Assembly (NCBI GenBank): GCA_963989245.1
Contig: OZ022341.1
Location: 72,792,124 to 72,856,123, forward strand
Reading direction: 5' to 3'
From: Nansenia antarctica
Taxonomy: Eukaryota > Chordata > Actinopteri > Argentiniformes > Microstomatidae
Length of the DNA stretch: 64,000 bases
The position numbers and the translations under genes are program-made. Of the stretch, positions 1 through 10,040 are shown piece by piece. How positions within the stretch are numbered: position 1 is the stretch's first letter; each line of letters begins with the position of its first letter. The notes below the pieces were generated by a model. It saw only the letters and a program-made list of their open reading frames with translations, had not been told where the DNA came from and did not search any database.

Positions 1-515
<515 letters not shown>

Positions 516-655
516 AATCCGTCTATGGCCTTCGCACACAGGACATCATCACATACTCCATCCCCTTGGTCCGGACCATGAAAGGCAAAAGGGCGTTCTC
601 ATTTGCAGCCCCTTCCTCTTGGAATTCGTTACAGCAGAGTCTGAAACTGTCTCAT
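516..655 (+). pseudogene. LINE reverse transcriptase C-terminal remnant
   Basis: The plus strand reads a short open stretch containing KGKRAFSFAAPSSWNSL. This resembles the C-terminal tail of many fish LINE polyproteins, where a Lys-Gly-x-Arg-Ala-Phe block is followed by Ala-Ala-Pro-x-x-Trp-Asn-Ser-Leu. Nothing upstream continues the reverse transcriptase, because the GA microsatellite begins immediately. It is a decayed fragment and the family is not certain. Confidence 0.6.
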
Positions 656-659
656 CTGG

Positions 660-1700
660 GTAGTGGTGGTGGTAGTGGTGGCGCTACCGAGAGCACATTA
701 GTCTGTTCATTAGAACGTGCACATCCAATCATATCGCCAAATGCTTTAGTGGTGTCCAATCATGTCGCCCAATGCTTTAGTGGTTGCTTTAGTGCAGCCA
801 ATCAATGCCTTAGAATGCTTTAGTGGTGCTTTAGTGGTGGTGCACGTCATCACACACCAGCAAGTCGACGCTAAGCGCATGCGTAATGAGTTGGGAACTT
901 GTCGTCTGTCAATCACACTGGACTGGCTGTCATCACCTGTGGTAAGTACAGCTACCTTCATATAATGACTTGATCAATATTGTTCATATAGATTAATACA
1001 GTGTTGTCTTATGAGTTCATATAGATTAATACGGTGTTGTCTTATGAGTTCATAGCAAGACACTTGCAGCTCTCGTTGTTGACGAGAGACAGACGCGGTG
1101 ATGCCCGCCGATAGCTAGCTAGTTCTACGTTTGTTGAAAACGCAACAGGGCATGAAGACAACGATAATGAATTATTAAATCAGAGCTATCTTGTATTAGT
1201 TGAATGACTAATATCTCATGATGAAATATGTGGTTGTCACTGGTTTGCTGGCGAAATATTCATAACTTGGCTGTCATTGAGCTCAGCTGCGCGAGCCTTC
1301 ATGTATTTATGTGCTGAAGAGATCGGATATTAGAGATGTGATTGTATTAACAGTGCATATTAATGTGGAAAGATTTTGAACTGGCACATTTGTTGTGTGT
1401 GCCTGATGTGTAGTGGGTTATTGTCTATAAATAGTCTGTAAGTGTTACATTACGCATACTGTACTATGTCATACTGTATGTTGTGTGTAGAGCCTCTAAC
1501 TTTGAGTCGTTTTGGTATTTGATTGATGACTTATTATTAATTATTATTATTATATTATTATTATTATTAATATTTTCCTACTCATCCAAACTTTATTATT
1601 TGCTCTTTAAAGCTCAGGCATAGAGGCATAGGTATAGATCAGTCCCAGTGTATAGCCTTCACGGTACTGTGTATTGTATATGGTTATAGTCAGGGGACGG
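660..1700. other. No gene recognised; short local repeats
   Basis: From about 700 to 840 the phrase GCTTTAGTGGT recurs, together with three CCAAT-like boxes. From 980 to 1048 there is a two-copy direct repeat around TTCATATAGATTAATAC. A GTAAGT donor-like site at about 942 follows the CCAAT cluster, so an untranslated first exon is conceivable but unsupported. An ATT-rich tract lies at 1530-1575. Confidence 0.4.
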
Positions 1701-1710
1701 GAAGGGATAG

Positions 1711-1803
1711 ATATTAGATTAGATTAGATTAGATTCAACATTATTGTCATTGCAGAGTACAAGTACCAGACAATGAAATGCAGTTCAGCATCTAACCAGT
1801 AGT
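1711..1803 (-). mobile_element. LINE 3' tail, antisense copy
   Basis: An AGATT repeat is followed by the reverse complement of a tail of the type TGCATTTCATTGT...ACAATAATGTTGAATCTAATCT. The same tail family occurs in forward orientation at about 12040-12136, which supports an interspersed LINE origin. Confidence 0.55.
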
Positions 1804-1924
1804 GCTGTAACAATTCTGGAGTATTGTATTTTGACTGTACATATCTGTGCTTGTGTGTATGTTTATACTAACAAGATTATTGCTTTCGTCAACAGGAGAG
1901 ATGATTGGTGTGGACTGTTACGGT

Positions 1925-2351
1925 TAGTCAATGTATTTGGACCCAGATGCAGAGCAGAACAGAATGGAAACGATGCAGGATATGATTCCAAAATAAAGGT
2001 ACTCTTTATTTGAGTAAACAGGAAATAATAAACCGCACAGTAAGCGATGAAATAAACGGGGAGAAAGCAAGTCTCCTAACAAGGCAAAACAAAGGATTAG
2101 CAATAGTCATACGATACTTATCTCCTGGGCATACGAGGAGCAATAAGGCTGCGACAAGACTAGGACAACACGCACACACACGACGCAATATAAAGTGAAC
2201 AATCGACACAGAGGGAAAACACAGGGGGAACTAAATAGACCAGACAATCACTCACAGCTGTTCACAATCACAGACAATTAGGACAGACAGAGAAACAGTA
2301 CACAACATAGGGGGCGCCAACGGGTCACTCCAAGGTAGAGCGATCCCCAAC
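1925..2351. repeat. Probable interspersed repeat, unclassified
   Basis: A block beginning TTTGGACCCAGATGCAGAG and continuing through AAATAAAGGTACTCTTTATT resembles repeats I associate with fish genomes. It has no ORF of interest. It runs into the duplicated target site of the hAT element at 2360, so it was already present when that element inserted. The class cannot be told from sequence alone. Confidence 0.35.
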
Positions 2352-3799
2352 CTGACAGTCAGGGCCGCTTTAAGGGGGGGCTAGCTGGGGCGGTGGCACA
2401 GGGCCTCGCGCTTTGGAGGGCCTCGCGTGAGGCAGGGTAAAAAAATAAAAAAACCAATTTTCTTTTTTTTTTAAATTTTATTATTTTTTTGGTACCCTGG
2501 CTGGCGAGGCCCTCCAAAGCGCCAGGCAAGGGACCATATTATTATTTTTGCCTTTAATACATTTCTAAATGTTCACACATGTGATAATCATAGTCAATCA
2601 TACATCTAAAATCTAGCATACCTGTAGGACAGGGAGATTCTTAGCAACAGAAAAAAGTAATTTCCCCCTATGACACCTTACGTGAAACGTGAAAATAATT
2701 TTTGGGCGCGCGTTGACACTTGTTGTGCATAGTGACTGCTTAGTGCAACAGACAAAATGCCGAGGGAACGAGACCGAGGAAGAAAATGTTAATCGGGTGC
2801 TGAAAAAAGAAATACAAATAAAAGAAAGGAAGGCTTCAGGGCCTCGCTTAGAGGTTCGTTCGAAACATTTCTAAAAACAAGTGAGGCTCCCGTTAGCACC
2901 GAAGAAGCTAACGTTACTGCTAGCACTAGCAATGCTAGTAGTAGCACGGCACAGCCCCCCCTGAGAGGCAAAGATGATGTCTCTGAGGTGGAGGAGGACA
3001 ACTGCTACACCGGCAGCAGTGGGGCTGCCCAGCCCCAGGTGATGATGGTCAGGAGTGGCGAAGTAGAGGATACGGAGGCGGAAGATGGAGCTACTCAGAG
3101 CAGCAGCAGGGCTGAGAGTGATGGAACGCAAGACGAGCCTACGGTGTTAGATATGTCATGTATGATGATCCTGGTAAATTGGCCGGTACATATGGACTCT
3201 ATAGTTACAGAAGTGATCATTAGAAGAGGTCCCCCAAAGATGAAACCTGGATTTAGTTATCCTAAAAATAATGAGAACAGGAACTTTAGTGAAACTTTAT
3301 TTCTCCGAAAACTACCAAATGGGGAAAAAATAGAAAGAAAGTGGCTTGTGTACTCTCAAAAACGGGACATGTCTTTTTGCTTTTGCTGTAAGCTTTTCAA
3401 CATAAAGGATAGGCCTACATGGTGGTGAGTAACATCTCTATTCATGTCAATAATGGCTTGTGCGTATTTAATGTTGGGTATGATGACTGCTTTATCCTAA
3501 ATCCTAATTCTTTACGAGTATAAAAGGTTTGAAATGAAACAAACATGGTTGTAAACTATCTAAATAAGTAGATATGCTATTGTCTATCAGCACAGCATGT
3601 GAGCGCATTTCTTGCAATATATCGGTGCGTGCGTGTCGCGCGGTTATAACAGTAGCCTACATCATTAAAAAGAAAAAAAGAAAAAGAAAATATTTTAATT
3701 AAAAAATAAATAAAAAATAAAAAAAAAAGTTATAAAAGGCCTCGCAAATCTGACTTCGCACAGGGCCTCGCATATCTCCCAAGCGGCCCTGCTGACAGT
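2352..3799 (+). mobile_element. hAT transposon with 8-bp target duplication
   Basis: The element runs from 2360 to 3791. It starts CAGGGCCGCTT and ends AAGCGGCCCTG, which are exact inverted repeats. The octamer CTGACAGT flanks it at 2352-2359 and 3792-3799. An 8-bp duplication with CAGG termini is the hallmark of the hAT superfamily. Subterminal copies of AGGGCCTCGC occur at both ends. Coding remains are limited to a TTF-type zinc-finger region, so this is an internally deleted, non-autonomous copy. Confidence 0.88.
2988..3428 (+). pseudogene. hAT transposase N-terminal remnant (TTF zinc finger)
   Basis: The frame contains WLVYSQKRDMSFCFCCKLF, which matches the TTF-type zinc-finger start of ZMYM/hAT transposases, where a Trp-Leu-x-Tyr-Ser block precedes a Cys-rich CKLF motif. 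An acidic, Ser-rich leader precedes it. The frame stops at 3428, and no RNase H-like catalytic domain or dimerisation domain follows before the right terminal repeat. The rest of the transposase has been deleted. The start codon is uncertain. Confidence 0.6.
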
Positions 3800-3999
3800 G
3801 GACTACCTGTACAGGCAGACAGGGAGAACCCTGCAAGACATGGACCCTGAGGCAGAGGATATTGACCAGCTGCTGGAGGACCTGGCCACGAAGGAGGAAC
3901 TAGAGGATGAGGACTTCCAAGACGACACCATTGACCCCACTTTAATTTTTTACTTTGCGTTGGTGCAATAAAAGCAATTCTGATTCTGATTCTGATTAG
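3792..3999 (+). pseudogene. Unidentified acidic ORF tail with ATTCTG-repeat 3' end
   Basis: Downstream of the hAT element an open frame encodes an acidic segment including DIDQLLEDLATKEELEDED and stops at about 3971. It is followed by an AATAAA signal and three copies of a TGATTC/ATTCTG unit, typical of a LINE or other retroelement 3' end. The hAT insertion split this sequence. The protein family is not recognised. Confidence 0.35.
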
Positions 4000-4092
4000 C
4001 TCTCTCTTCTTCTCTTTGTAAAAAAGGTATTCATTCAACCTCAGGGCTTTTAAGAGGCTAACTTGTTTATTTGTACTATTATTATAATATAT

Positions 4093-4294
4093 TGTGGGAG
4101 TTGCAACAAAGAGACGACAGACGTAGGTTGGAGTCGAGGATGTTTACTTCTCTCACTTATGCTACATGCTAACATACACTCTCAGTGACAACAACAATAA
4201 CTTCACCCGGAACCGGAAACCCTTGCCCCTTTAACCCCCACTCTTAAAGGTACAAACCCTTCTTGGTGAATGTCTCTTAATGTGAATCACCACA
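4093..4294 (-). repeat. 3' LTR of the Gypsy-type element
   Basis: This 202-bp repeat is the transcript-downstream LTR. A G-rich polypurine tract (C-rich on the plus strand, 4295-4307) adjoins it on the internal side. Confidence 0.92.
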
Positions 4295-4390
4295 CAGGCC
4301 CCCCCAGAATTCACCAACCCAGAAGGTACAAAAAACCAAGATAACCATTAAAAGTCCAACTGAACAGGCAATCCATGAACAGTACTACAG

Positions 4391-7300
4391 TTAACGTGGC
4401 GGGGGGCGGATCAAGCGGCCGAAACGGCTGCGCTTTGCAGGAGGGGGATTAAGGGTGAGAACTGGAACTGGAGCTGGAACTGGAACTGGAGCTGGAGCCC
4501 GGGCCATGGAAGGGACTGGGGCAGGGACAGAGGTTGGGGCAGGGGGCCGCCCCCGCCGCGGGGGTAGGGCCAACTGAACTGGCTCGTCAATGTTCAAGTG
4601 AGCAGGCTTGAGACGGTCTATAGCGACCCGCTCTGACCTGCCCCCCATGTCCACCACAAAGTGCTTAGCGCCCGCCTCCAGGACACGGAAGGGCCCGTCG
4701 TAGGGGGGCCGCAGTGGAGCCCGATGGCTGTCGTGTCGGATGAAAACGTACTTAGCCAATGGCAGGTCCCTGGGGACGTAGGACTGGGGGAGGCAGTGAC
4801 GTGATGTCGGAATGGGGACGAGGTCATTCACAATGCCCCGGAACACAGTTCTATGAGAGGCGGCCGACCAGGGAGCTGCAGCCTCTGGAAGAAACTCCCC
4901 AGGAACCCGCAGTGGCTGGCCATACACCAGCTCGGCGGACGAGGCCTGGAGATCCTCTTTGGGGGCAGAGCGAAGACCGAGCATGACCCACGGGAGGCGG
5001 TCCACCCAGCCACTGTCCATCAGGCTGGCCCGAAGAGCGGCCTTCATGTCCCGATGGAACCGCTCACAAAGTCCATTGCCCTGCGGGTGGTACGCCGTAG
5101 TGCGGTGGATCTTCACCCCCAGGTGCTCAGCAACCGTAGTCCAGAGCTCCGAGGTGAACTGGGGGCCCCTGTCGCTCGTGATGTCACCTGGTGTGCCAAA
5201 GCGGGCCACCCAGCACCCAATGAACGCCCGGGCCACCTCCGCTGCCGTAGTAGAGGCCAGGGGAACAGCTTCTGGCCACCTGGTGGTCCGGTCCACCATG
5301 CTGAGGAGGTAGGTATATCCGTGAGACGGGGGCAGGGGGCCTACCAGGTCCACATGCACGTGGTCAAAACGCCTCTCTGGCACCACAAACGGTGCCAAAG
5401 GGGCTTTGGTATGGCGGTGCACCTTAGCGCGCTGACATGCCACACACGAGCCAGCCCAGGTTCTAACGTCCCTCCGGAGGCCAGGCCAAACAAACTTAAT
5501 CCCCACCAATTTAGCCGAGGCTTTCACCCCCGGGTGGGAAAGGCCGTGGATGGTGTTGAAAACCCTGCGCCGCCAGGCAGCCGGCACCATAGGACGTGGT
5601 TGGCCGGTGGAGACGTCGCAGAGGAGAGTGGCTTTGGCCGCGTCGAACACCACGTCCTCCAGCTGCAGTGCAGTAGGAGCGACCCGGTAGGCCTGAATGT
5701 CAGAGTCTGCGGCTTGGTCCGCCGCCATGGCGGCATAGTCGAGTCCTAAGTGAACAGACCCGACGACCGCCCGTGAGAGGCAGTCGGCGACGAAGTTGTC
5801 CTTGCCCGCCAAGTGCTGGATGTCCGTGGTGAACTCGGAGATCGCCGAGAGCTGACGCTGCTGACGCCCAGACCATGGCTCCGAGGTCTTGGCCATGGAG
5901 AATGTCAGTGGCTTGTGGTCCACGAAGGCGGTGAACTGGCGGCCCTCTAACAGGAATCTAAAGTGTCTGGTGGCCAGGAAAAGACCCAGCAGTTCCCTGT
6001 CAAAGGTGCTGTACTTGCGCTCGTTGTCGCGGAGCTGTTTGCTGAAGAAGGCCAGCGGCTGCCAAGCCCCGTTCACCCACTGCTCGCACACCGCCCCCAC
6101 TGCATAGTCAGAGGCGTCCGTCGTGAGGGCGACCGGGGCCGTGGGAGACGGGTGCGCCAGTAGAGCAGCGTTAGCCAGCGCGTTCTTAGCAGCCCCGAAA
6201 GCCTTGTCCATCTCCGGGGACCAGTCCAACACGTCCTTGGGCCCTTTTCCCCGCAGGGTCTCGTACAAGGGACGCATGAGGTGGGCGGCATGGGGAATAA
6301 AACGGTTGTAAAAATTCACCATGCCCAGGAACTCTTGTAGAGACTGTATCGTGCGGGGACGGGGGAAACTGGTGATGGCCTCCACTCTGGCGGGAAGAGG
6401 GGCGGCTCCCTGCGGAGCGACATGGTGTCCGAGGAAGGTGATGGATGACTGCCCGAACTGGCACTTGGCTGGGTTTACAATGAGGCCGTGGGCCCTGAGC
6501 CGCTCAAACAACTGCCGGAGATGTGTCATGTGCTCCTCCATGGACGCGCTGGCCACCAGAATGTCATCCAGGTAAACAAACATGAATGGCATGTCTCGGA
6601 GCACAGAGTCCATCAGGCGCTGAAACGTCTGCGCCGCCCCTTTGAGGCCAAAAGGCATTCGCAGAAACTCAAAAAGTCCAAAGGGTGTGATGACAGCCGT
6701 CTTTGGCACATCCTGCGGATGGACCGGCACCTGGTGGTACCCGCGCACCAGGTCCACCTTGGAAAAAATGACGGCCCCCGCCAGGTGGGCAGAGAAGTCC
6801 TGTATGTGTGGAACGGGGTACCGGTCGGGGGTTGTGGCGTTATTCAGGCGACGGAAATCGCCGCAGGGGCGCCAACCCCCGTCGGCCTTAGTCACCATAT
6901 GTAGGGGGGAAGCCCACGGGCTCTTTGAGCGGCGCACAATGCCGAGTCGCTCCATGGTCGAAAACTCCCCTCTGGCGATTGCAAGCTTGGCCGCGTCGAG
7001 GCGTCGGGCCCGGGCATAGACTGGGGGGCCCACGGTGGTGATATAGTGCTCTACGCCGTGCTTAGCCACCTCCGCTGAGAACGTGGGTGTAGTGAGGTCA
7101 GGGAAACCGGCGAGCAGGCGTTGATATGGATCCCCGGTGGCCAGCGTGTTTGCCAGGCAAAGCGCTCCCGCCCCCCCCAGCGTACAGGGGTACGAAGCAA
7201 AAGAGAGGGCATCGATCAGGCGACAGTTCTTAATATCCACCAGCAGGTTAAAAGCACAGAGGAAGTCCGCGCCCAGAAGTGGTGTGGATACAGCAGCCAT

Positions 7301-7597
7301 AACAAAGTCCCAGCCGAAACGGCGCCCGCCAAAACACACTTCCACATACCTGATGCCAAATGTTCGTATGGGTGTGCCATTAGCGGCGTCCATCTGGGGG
7401 CCGTGTCCGCCGGCCATGGTGTCCACTGCCTGCGCTGGCAGGATGCTGCGTTGAGCGCCTGAGTCGACCAGCAACCGCCGGCCAGATAAGGAGTCGGCGA
7501 CGAACAACAGCTTGCAGTCACGGCCGGCGCCCATAGCCGCTAATGAGCGCCGGCCCTGGCGTTTCCCTGTACCCTGAAACTGCATGGCTTGCGACAC
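4391..7597 (-). CDS. pol: Gypsy-type Pol polyprotein (PR-RT-RH-IN)
   Basis: This is a 1068-codon open frame. The frame opens with GTG at 7597 and has no plausible start of its own, because it is entered by a -1 frameshift from gag at 7561-7567. Counting from the frame start, the aspartic protease motif DSGA is at 45-48. Reverse transcriptase has YLDD at 342-345. RNase H acids are at about D494, E535 and D560. The integrase zinc-binding residues are H684, H688, C718 and C721, and the catalytic triad is D750, D809 and E845. The C-terminus is Pro- and Arg-rich with no chromodomain. Key residues are present and no stop or frameshift is seen. Confidence 0.93.
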   Translation of the reverse strand: MSQAMQFQGTGKRQGRRSLAAMGAGRDCKLLFVADSLSGRRLLVDSGAQRSILPAQAVDTMAGGHGPQMDAANGTPIRTFGIRYVEVCFGGRRFGWDFVMAAVSTPLLGADFLCAFNLLVDIKNCRLIDALSFASYPCTLGGAGALCLANTLATGDPYQRLLAGFPDLTTPTFSAEVAKHGVEHYITTVGPPVYARARRLDAAKLAIARGEFSTMERLGIVRRSKSPWASPLHMVTKADGGWRPCGDFRRLNNATTPDRYPVPHIQDFSAHLAGAVIFSKVDLVRGYHQVPVHPQDVPKTAVITPFGLFEFLRMPFGLKGAAQTFQRLMDSVLRDMPFMFVYLDDILVASASMEEHMTHLRQLFERLRAHGLIVNPAKCQFGQSSITFLGHHVAPQGAAPLPARVEAITSFPRPRTIQSLQEFLGMVNFYNRFIPHAAHLMRPLYETLRGKGPKDVLDWSPEMDKAFGAAKNALANAALLAHPSPTAPVALTTDASDYAVGAVCEQWVNGAWQPLAFFSKQLRDNERKYSTFDRELLGLFLATRHFRFLLEGRQFTAFVDHKPLTFSMAKTSEPWSGRQQRQLSAISEFTTDIQHLAGKDNFVADCLSRAVVGSVHLGLDYAAMAADQAADSDIQAYRVAPTALQLEDVVFDAAKATLLCDVSTGQPRPMVPAAWRRRVFNTIHGLSHPGVKASAKLVGIKFVWPGLRRDVRTWAGSCVACQRAKVHRHTKAPLAPFVVPERRFDHVHVDLVGPLPPSHGYTYLLSMVDRTTRWPEAVPLASTTAAEVARAFIGCWVARFGTPGDITSDRGPQFTSELWTTVAEHLGVKIHRTTAYHPQGNGLCERFHRDMKAALRASLMDSGWVDRLPWVMLGLRSAPKEDLQASSAELVYGQPLRVPGEFLPEAAAPWSAASHRTVFRGIVNDLVPIPTSRHCLPQSYVPRDLPLAKYVFIRHDSHRAPLRPPYDGPFRVLEAGAKHFVVDMGGRSERVAIDRLKPAHLNIDEPVQLALPPRRGRPPAPTSVPAPVPSMARAPAPVPVPAPVPVLTLNPPPAKRSRFGRLIRPPPR
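7522..7567 (-). promoter_or_regulatory. -1 ribosomal frameshift signal (GGGAAAC plus hairpin)
   Basis: On the coding (minus) strand the heptamer G GGA AAC lies at 7567-7561 in the exact gag phase CAG-GGA-AAC. A 5-nt spacer follows. Then comes a perfect 9-bp GC-rich stem, GGCCGGCGC (7555-7547) pairing with GCGCCGGCC (7530-7522), with a 16-nt loop that holds the gag stop. Pol is in the -1 frame relative to gag. The same heptamer is used by type D retroviruses at gag-pro. Confidence 0.88.
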
Positions 7598-8307
7598 ATG
7601 GCCTTGGACCCAAACCTTGCATGGTAGTAACAGAGCCCGTCGTCGGCTTGGCGGCGGGCCGTCACCGCGGCCGCGGTGTCTGTATAGTCCTCCAGGGGTG
7701 GAGGTGGGGTCAAGTGGTCTGGGTGGGGCAGCAGCGCATGGATAAACTGCTGCCGGTTAGCGAGGTACACCCTGTCGGCCTCCGCAGCCAGAGAACGATA
7801 ATCCTTGGTGGAGGAGAGGGGGGAACTGGCCAGTGCTGTGCGCACAGGCGCCGGGAGCTGCCGCAGGAAAATGTGTGTAAACAAGAACGAGGGATCAGCT
7901 GATCCCAGCACAGACAACATTCTCTCCATCAACTCCGACGGTTTGCCGTCGCCGAGGCCATTGAGTGACAGCAGGCGGTCTGCTTTCTCTATTTCTGACA
8001 GCTCATAAAGTTTCAGCAGGAATGTCTTCAATGCACCGTACATGCCGACAGCCGGTGGATCCTCTAACAGCATCATCGCGCGTGCTGTTGTCGAAGCATC
8101 TAACGCAGACACCACATGGAAATATTTAGTCCCATCCTGCGTTATCCCTCTCAGCCGGAATTGGGCTTCTATGTGGTGAAACCACGGCCGTGGGTTCTGC
8201 TGCCAAAAGTCGGGCAGCTTGACGGTTGCAGCGTATATGTTAGCATAGTCCGGTGCGGGCGCTGTGGGCAACGCGGCGGCGTTACCGGCGTTCTCGTTGA
8301 CAGACAT
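7540..8307 (-). CDS. gag: Gypsy-type Gag protein
   Basis: The frame encodes 255 aa from the ATG at 8305-8307. A longer reading to 8334 would start at TTG and run into the primer-binding site, so it is rejected. The N-terminal half carries the pattern LPDFWQQNPRPWFHHIEAQF, typical of animal Gypsy Gag proteins. A classical CCHC knuckle is not evident, although a Cys-containing tail lies near the C-terminus. The last 58 bp overlap pol. The stop codon at 7540-7542 lies in the loop of the frameshift-stimulating hairpin. Confidence 0.88.
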   Translation of the reverse strand: MSVNENAGNAAALPTAPAPDYANIYAATVKLPDFWQQNPRPWFHHIEAQFRLRGITQDGTKYFHVVSALDASTTARAMMLLEDPPAVGMYGALKTFLLKLYELSEIEKADRLLSLNGLGDGKPSELMERMLSVLGSADPSFLFTHIFLRQLPAPVRTALASSPLSSTKDYRSLAAEADRVYLANRQQFIHALLPHPDHLTPPPPLEDYTDTAAAVTARRQADDGLCYYHARFGSKAMCRKPCSFRVQGNARAGAH

Positions 8308-8314
8308 CTCGTTC

Positions 8315-8334
8315 GCTTTCGTCGGGGTCACCAA
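8315..8334 (-). promoter_or_regulatory. Primer-binding site
   Basis: Directly inside the 5' LTR the minus strand reads TTGGTGACCCCGACGAAAGC. This matches a tRNA 3' end finishing in CCA, the usual minus-strand primer. The tRNA species is not assigned. Confidence 0.6.
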
Positions 8335-8536
8335 TGTGGGAGTTGCAACAAAGAGATGACAGACGTAGGTTGGAGTCGAGGATGTTTACTTCTCTCACTT
8401 ATGCTACATGCTAACATACACTCTCAGTGACAACAACAATAACTTCACCCGGAACCGGAAACCCTTGCCCCTTTAACCCCCACTCTTAAAGGTACAAACC
8501 CTTCTTGGTGAATGTCTCTTAATGTGAATCACCACA
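8335..8536 (-). repeat. 5' LTR of the Gypsy-type element
   Basis: This 202-bp repeat is identical to 4093-4294 except for one base near its left end. It would carry the promoter for the minus-strand transcript. Confidence 0.92.
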
Positions 8537-8659
8537 ATATAATATTATACTATTATTCTTTGTATTGATGTTTAAACATCAATAAAACAACAGCTAGTGT
8601 CTATAAACTTCTGTTATGTCACAAAAAGCAACTTTTGGCTCAAGTGATTTTGAATTTAC

Positions 8660-8765
8660 ACAAAACAACACTTTTGGAGACATTTTTAATTTTTCTTGTT
8701 TCTGGTGGGATTTGAACCGGTGACCTTCTGATCCATTCTTCCCCCCCATACAAAAATGGCAATGG
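8660..8765 (-). mobile_element. tRNA-like SINE fragment
   Basis: On the minus strand GGTTCAAATCCCACC (8704-8718) matches a pol III B box with tRNA-like context. No convincing A box or 3' tail was identified, so it is a fragment at best. Confidence 0.35.
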
Positions 8766-8972
8766 CGACATTTTTTATTGTGCATTAATTGTTTAGAATA
8801 CATTGAGACTATTAAACATGTAGATAATGGAAAAGAAGCCTCAATTTCTCTCTCTTCCTTTTCTTTTCCCTCTTTTTCTCCCCTTTTCCTCTCTTTTTCC
8901 TCCCTTTTCTTCTTCCCCCTTCTTCCCCCTCTTGCACTTTCTTCCCCACCCTTAACAGACTATCGTTCCCCT

Positions 8973-9180
8973 CGCCTGGTCTAGTGGATAGTGAGTTGGA
9001 CTTGGGATCGGAAGGTTGTGAGTTCAAATCCCGCCTGAAGCCACACCACTACTAGTGTGCCCTTGGGTAAGGCACTTAGCCCTCAGTTACTCCAGGGGGA
9101 ATGTCCCTGTAATTCGTAATTGTAAGTCGCTTTGGATAAAAGCGTCTGCTAAATGGCAAAATTAAATTAAAATTAAATAA
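8973..9180 (+). mobile_element. tRNA-derived SINE
   Basis: The sequence has a tRNA-like head: an A-box-like TAGTGGATAGTGAGTTGG at about 8984, then a B-box-like GTTGTGAGTTCAAATCCCG at about 9015. The tail is GTAAGTCGCTTTGGATAAAA followed by GCGTCTGCTAAATG, widely shared by fish SINEs and LINEs, and then an AT-rich end. A second partial tail occurs at 9192-9222 and an antisense one at about 12180-12203. Insert length and lack of an acceptor-stem match argue against a true tRNA gene. Confidence 0.8.
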
Positions 9181-9387
9181 TTGATTGATATTTCTTTGGA
9201 TAAAGGCTTCTGCTAAATGCCCAAAAAATGCCAAAAATACCGTATTCCCACATGTACTGCAACACTGTGGCATAAACAATGGAACAACCGTTTGATTGAC
9301 ATTTGGAAGAGTATTAATCATCTACAGGTGGAGAACTGATGGTAAAGTTTTGTCTGAATGGCATTTGATGGGAAGGTTTACATAATA

Positions 9388-9436
9388 AGCTTTATTTGTA
9401 TAGCACTTTTCCTGCAAACGTTGCAGCTCAAAGTGC
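9388..9436 (-). mobile_element. L2-like LINE 3' tail module
   Basis: Antisense copy of a tail ending GCAACGTTTGCAGGAAAAG then TGCTATACAAATAAA. Related copies are at 36668-36735 (+), 56105-56180 (+) and 57205-57258 (-). The 56 kb copy follows the C-terminus of a LINE ORF, which identifies the module. Confidence 0.6.
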
Positions 9437-9634
9437 TTTAACAAAATAACTTAAGAAGTACTACAAGATCTAAACAAGTAAATACATATACAAATATATA
9501 CACATATAGATTCATCAACTAATATTAAAAGATACATAATAGTAATTTAAAGGCAATATTAAAGAGATGAGTTTGTATTCTTGAAAACTAATTAATCTAA
9601 TAATTAGGTTTACACTATAACCTAACTGCTTTCT

Positions 9635-9649
9635 TTCTTTTTCTTTTAC
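9635..9649 (-). terminator. snRNA 3' box of the U12 gene
   Basis: GTAAAAGAAAAAGA, about 12 nt past the U12 3' end, fits the vertebrate snRNA 3'-box pattern GTTT-N(0-3)-AAARNNAGA used by Integrator processing. Confidence 0.65.
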
Positions 9650-9660
9650 ATCTCAAGGGT

Positions 9661-9813
9661 CGGGCAGATCCTCACCCAGCAAGGCATCTCACAAAGTAGG
9701 CGAGTCACCTGTATGGGCGGACCTGTGCCCGGTCAAAAATTAATCTCGTAGTTTGAACGAGGACACGGGCGTCACCCCGCGTCGTTATTTTCCTTACTCA
9801 TCAGTTTAAGGCA
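9661..9813 (-). ncRNA. rnu12: U12 snRNA gene
   Basis: The minus strand carries a full-length U12 snRNA of about 153 nt (human is about 150). It begins TGCCTTAAACTGATGAG and continues with GAGTAAGGAAAATAACGA, the conserved region whose AAGGA core pairs with the branch site of minor-class introns. The GGGGTGACGCCCG stem, the Sm site AATTTTTGA and the 3' segment ACTCGCCTACTTTGTGAGATG all match the vertebrate RNA. Differences fall mainly in stems. It acts in the U12-dependent spliceosome together with U11. A 3' box, a PSE and a ZNF143-like distal element are correctly spaced, which favours a functional gene over a retro-copy. Confidence 0.93.
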
Positions 9814-9858
9814 TGACCTATCAATAGCCGAGCACAAGTCTATATTCCTGGGGAAGGT

Positions 9859-9875
9859 TGTTCTGGTCATGGTGA
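9859..9875 (-). promoter_or_regulatory. PSE of the U12 gene
   Basis: TCACCATGACCAGAACA on the minus strand lies about 46-62 bp upstream of the U12 5' end, the expected place for an SNAPc-binding proximal sequence element. It resembles the elements upstream of U1 and U5 in this window. Confidence 0.7.
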
Positions 9876-10040
9876 TCACCGGGTCGCGTTAATTCAGAAT
9901 AGTGAAGTCGGCTGTTTTATTATTTTTCTAACACGTTTACATTATACATATCTAACTATGTCTTCATGTGTACTGTTTACCATCAAACATTATTTCGATT
10001 AGAATGTGTACTTTGTTTGTAGTACTTTCAATGAATATGT

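Larger units (their letters stand above)
4089..8540 (-). mobile_element. Gypsy-type LTR retrotransposon, nearly intact
   Basis: The element reads on the minus strand: 5' LTR 8335-8536, gag, pol, polypurine tract, 3' LTR 4093-4294. Both LTRs are 202 bp and begin TGTGGG and end CACCACA on the plus strand. They differ at one position (C in GACGAC versus T in GATGAC), so the insertion is recent. The 4-bp sequence ATAT flanks the element at 4089-4092 and 8537-8540. The domain order protease, reverse transcriptase, RNase H, integrase places it in Metaviridae/Gypsy. Both reading frames are open, so it may still be competent or was so recently. No envelope-like gene is present. Confidence 0.93.

Noticed and set aside
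4853..5749. 298-codon plus-strand frame inside the LTR element
   Set aside because: Antisense shadow of the GC-rich pol gene.
8308..8334. Longer gag start at 8334
   Set aside because: The codon is TTG and lies in the primer-binding site; the ATG at 8307 is preferred.
8973..9050. A tRNA gene
   Set aside because: A and B boxes exist, but there is no acceptor-stem pairing and a SINE tail follows.
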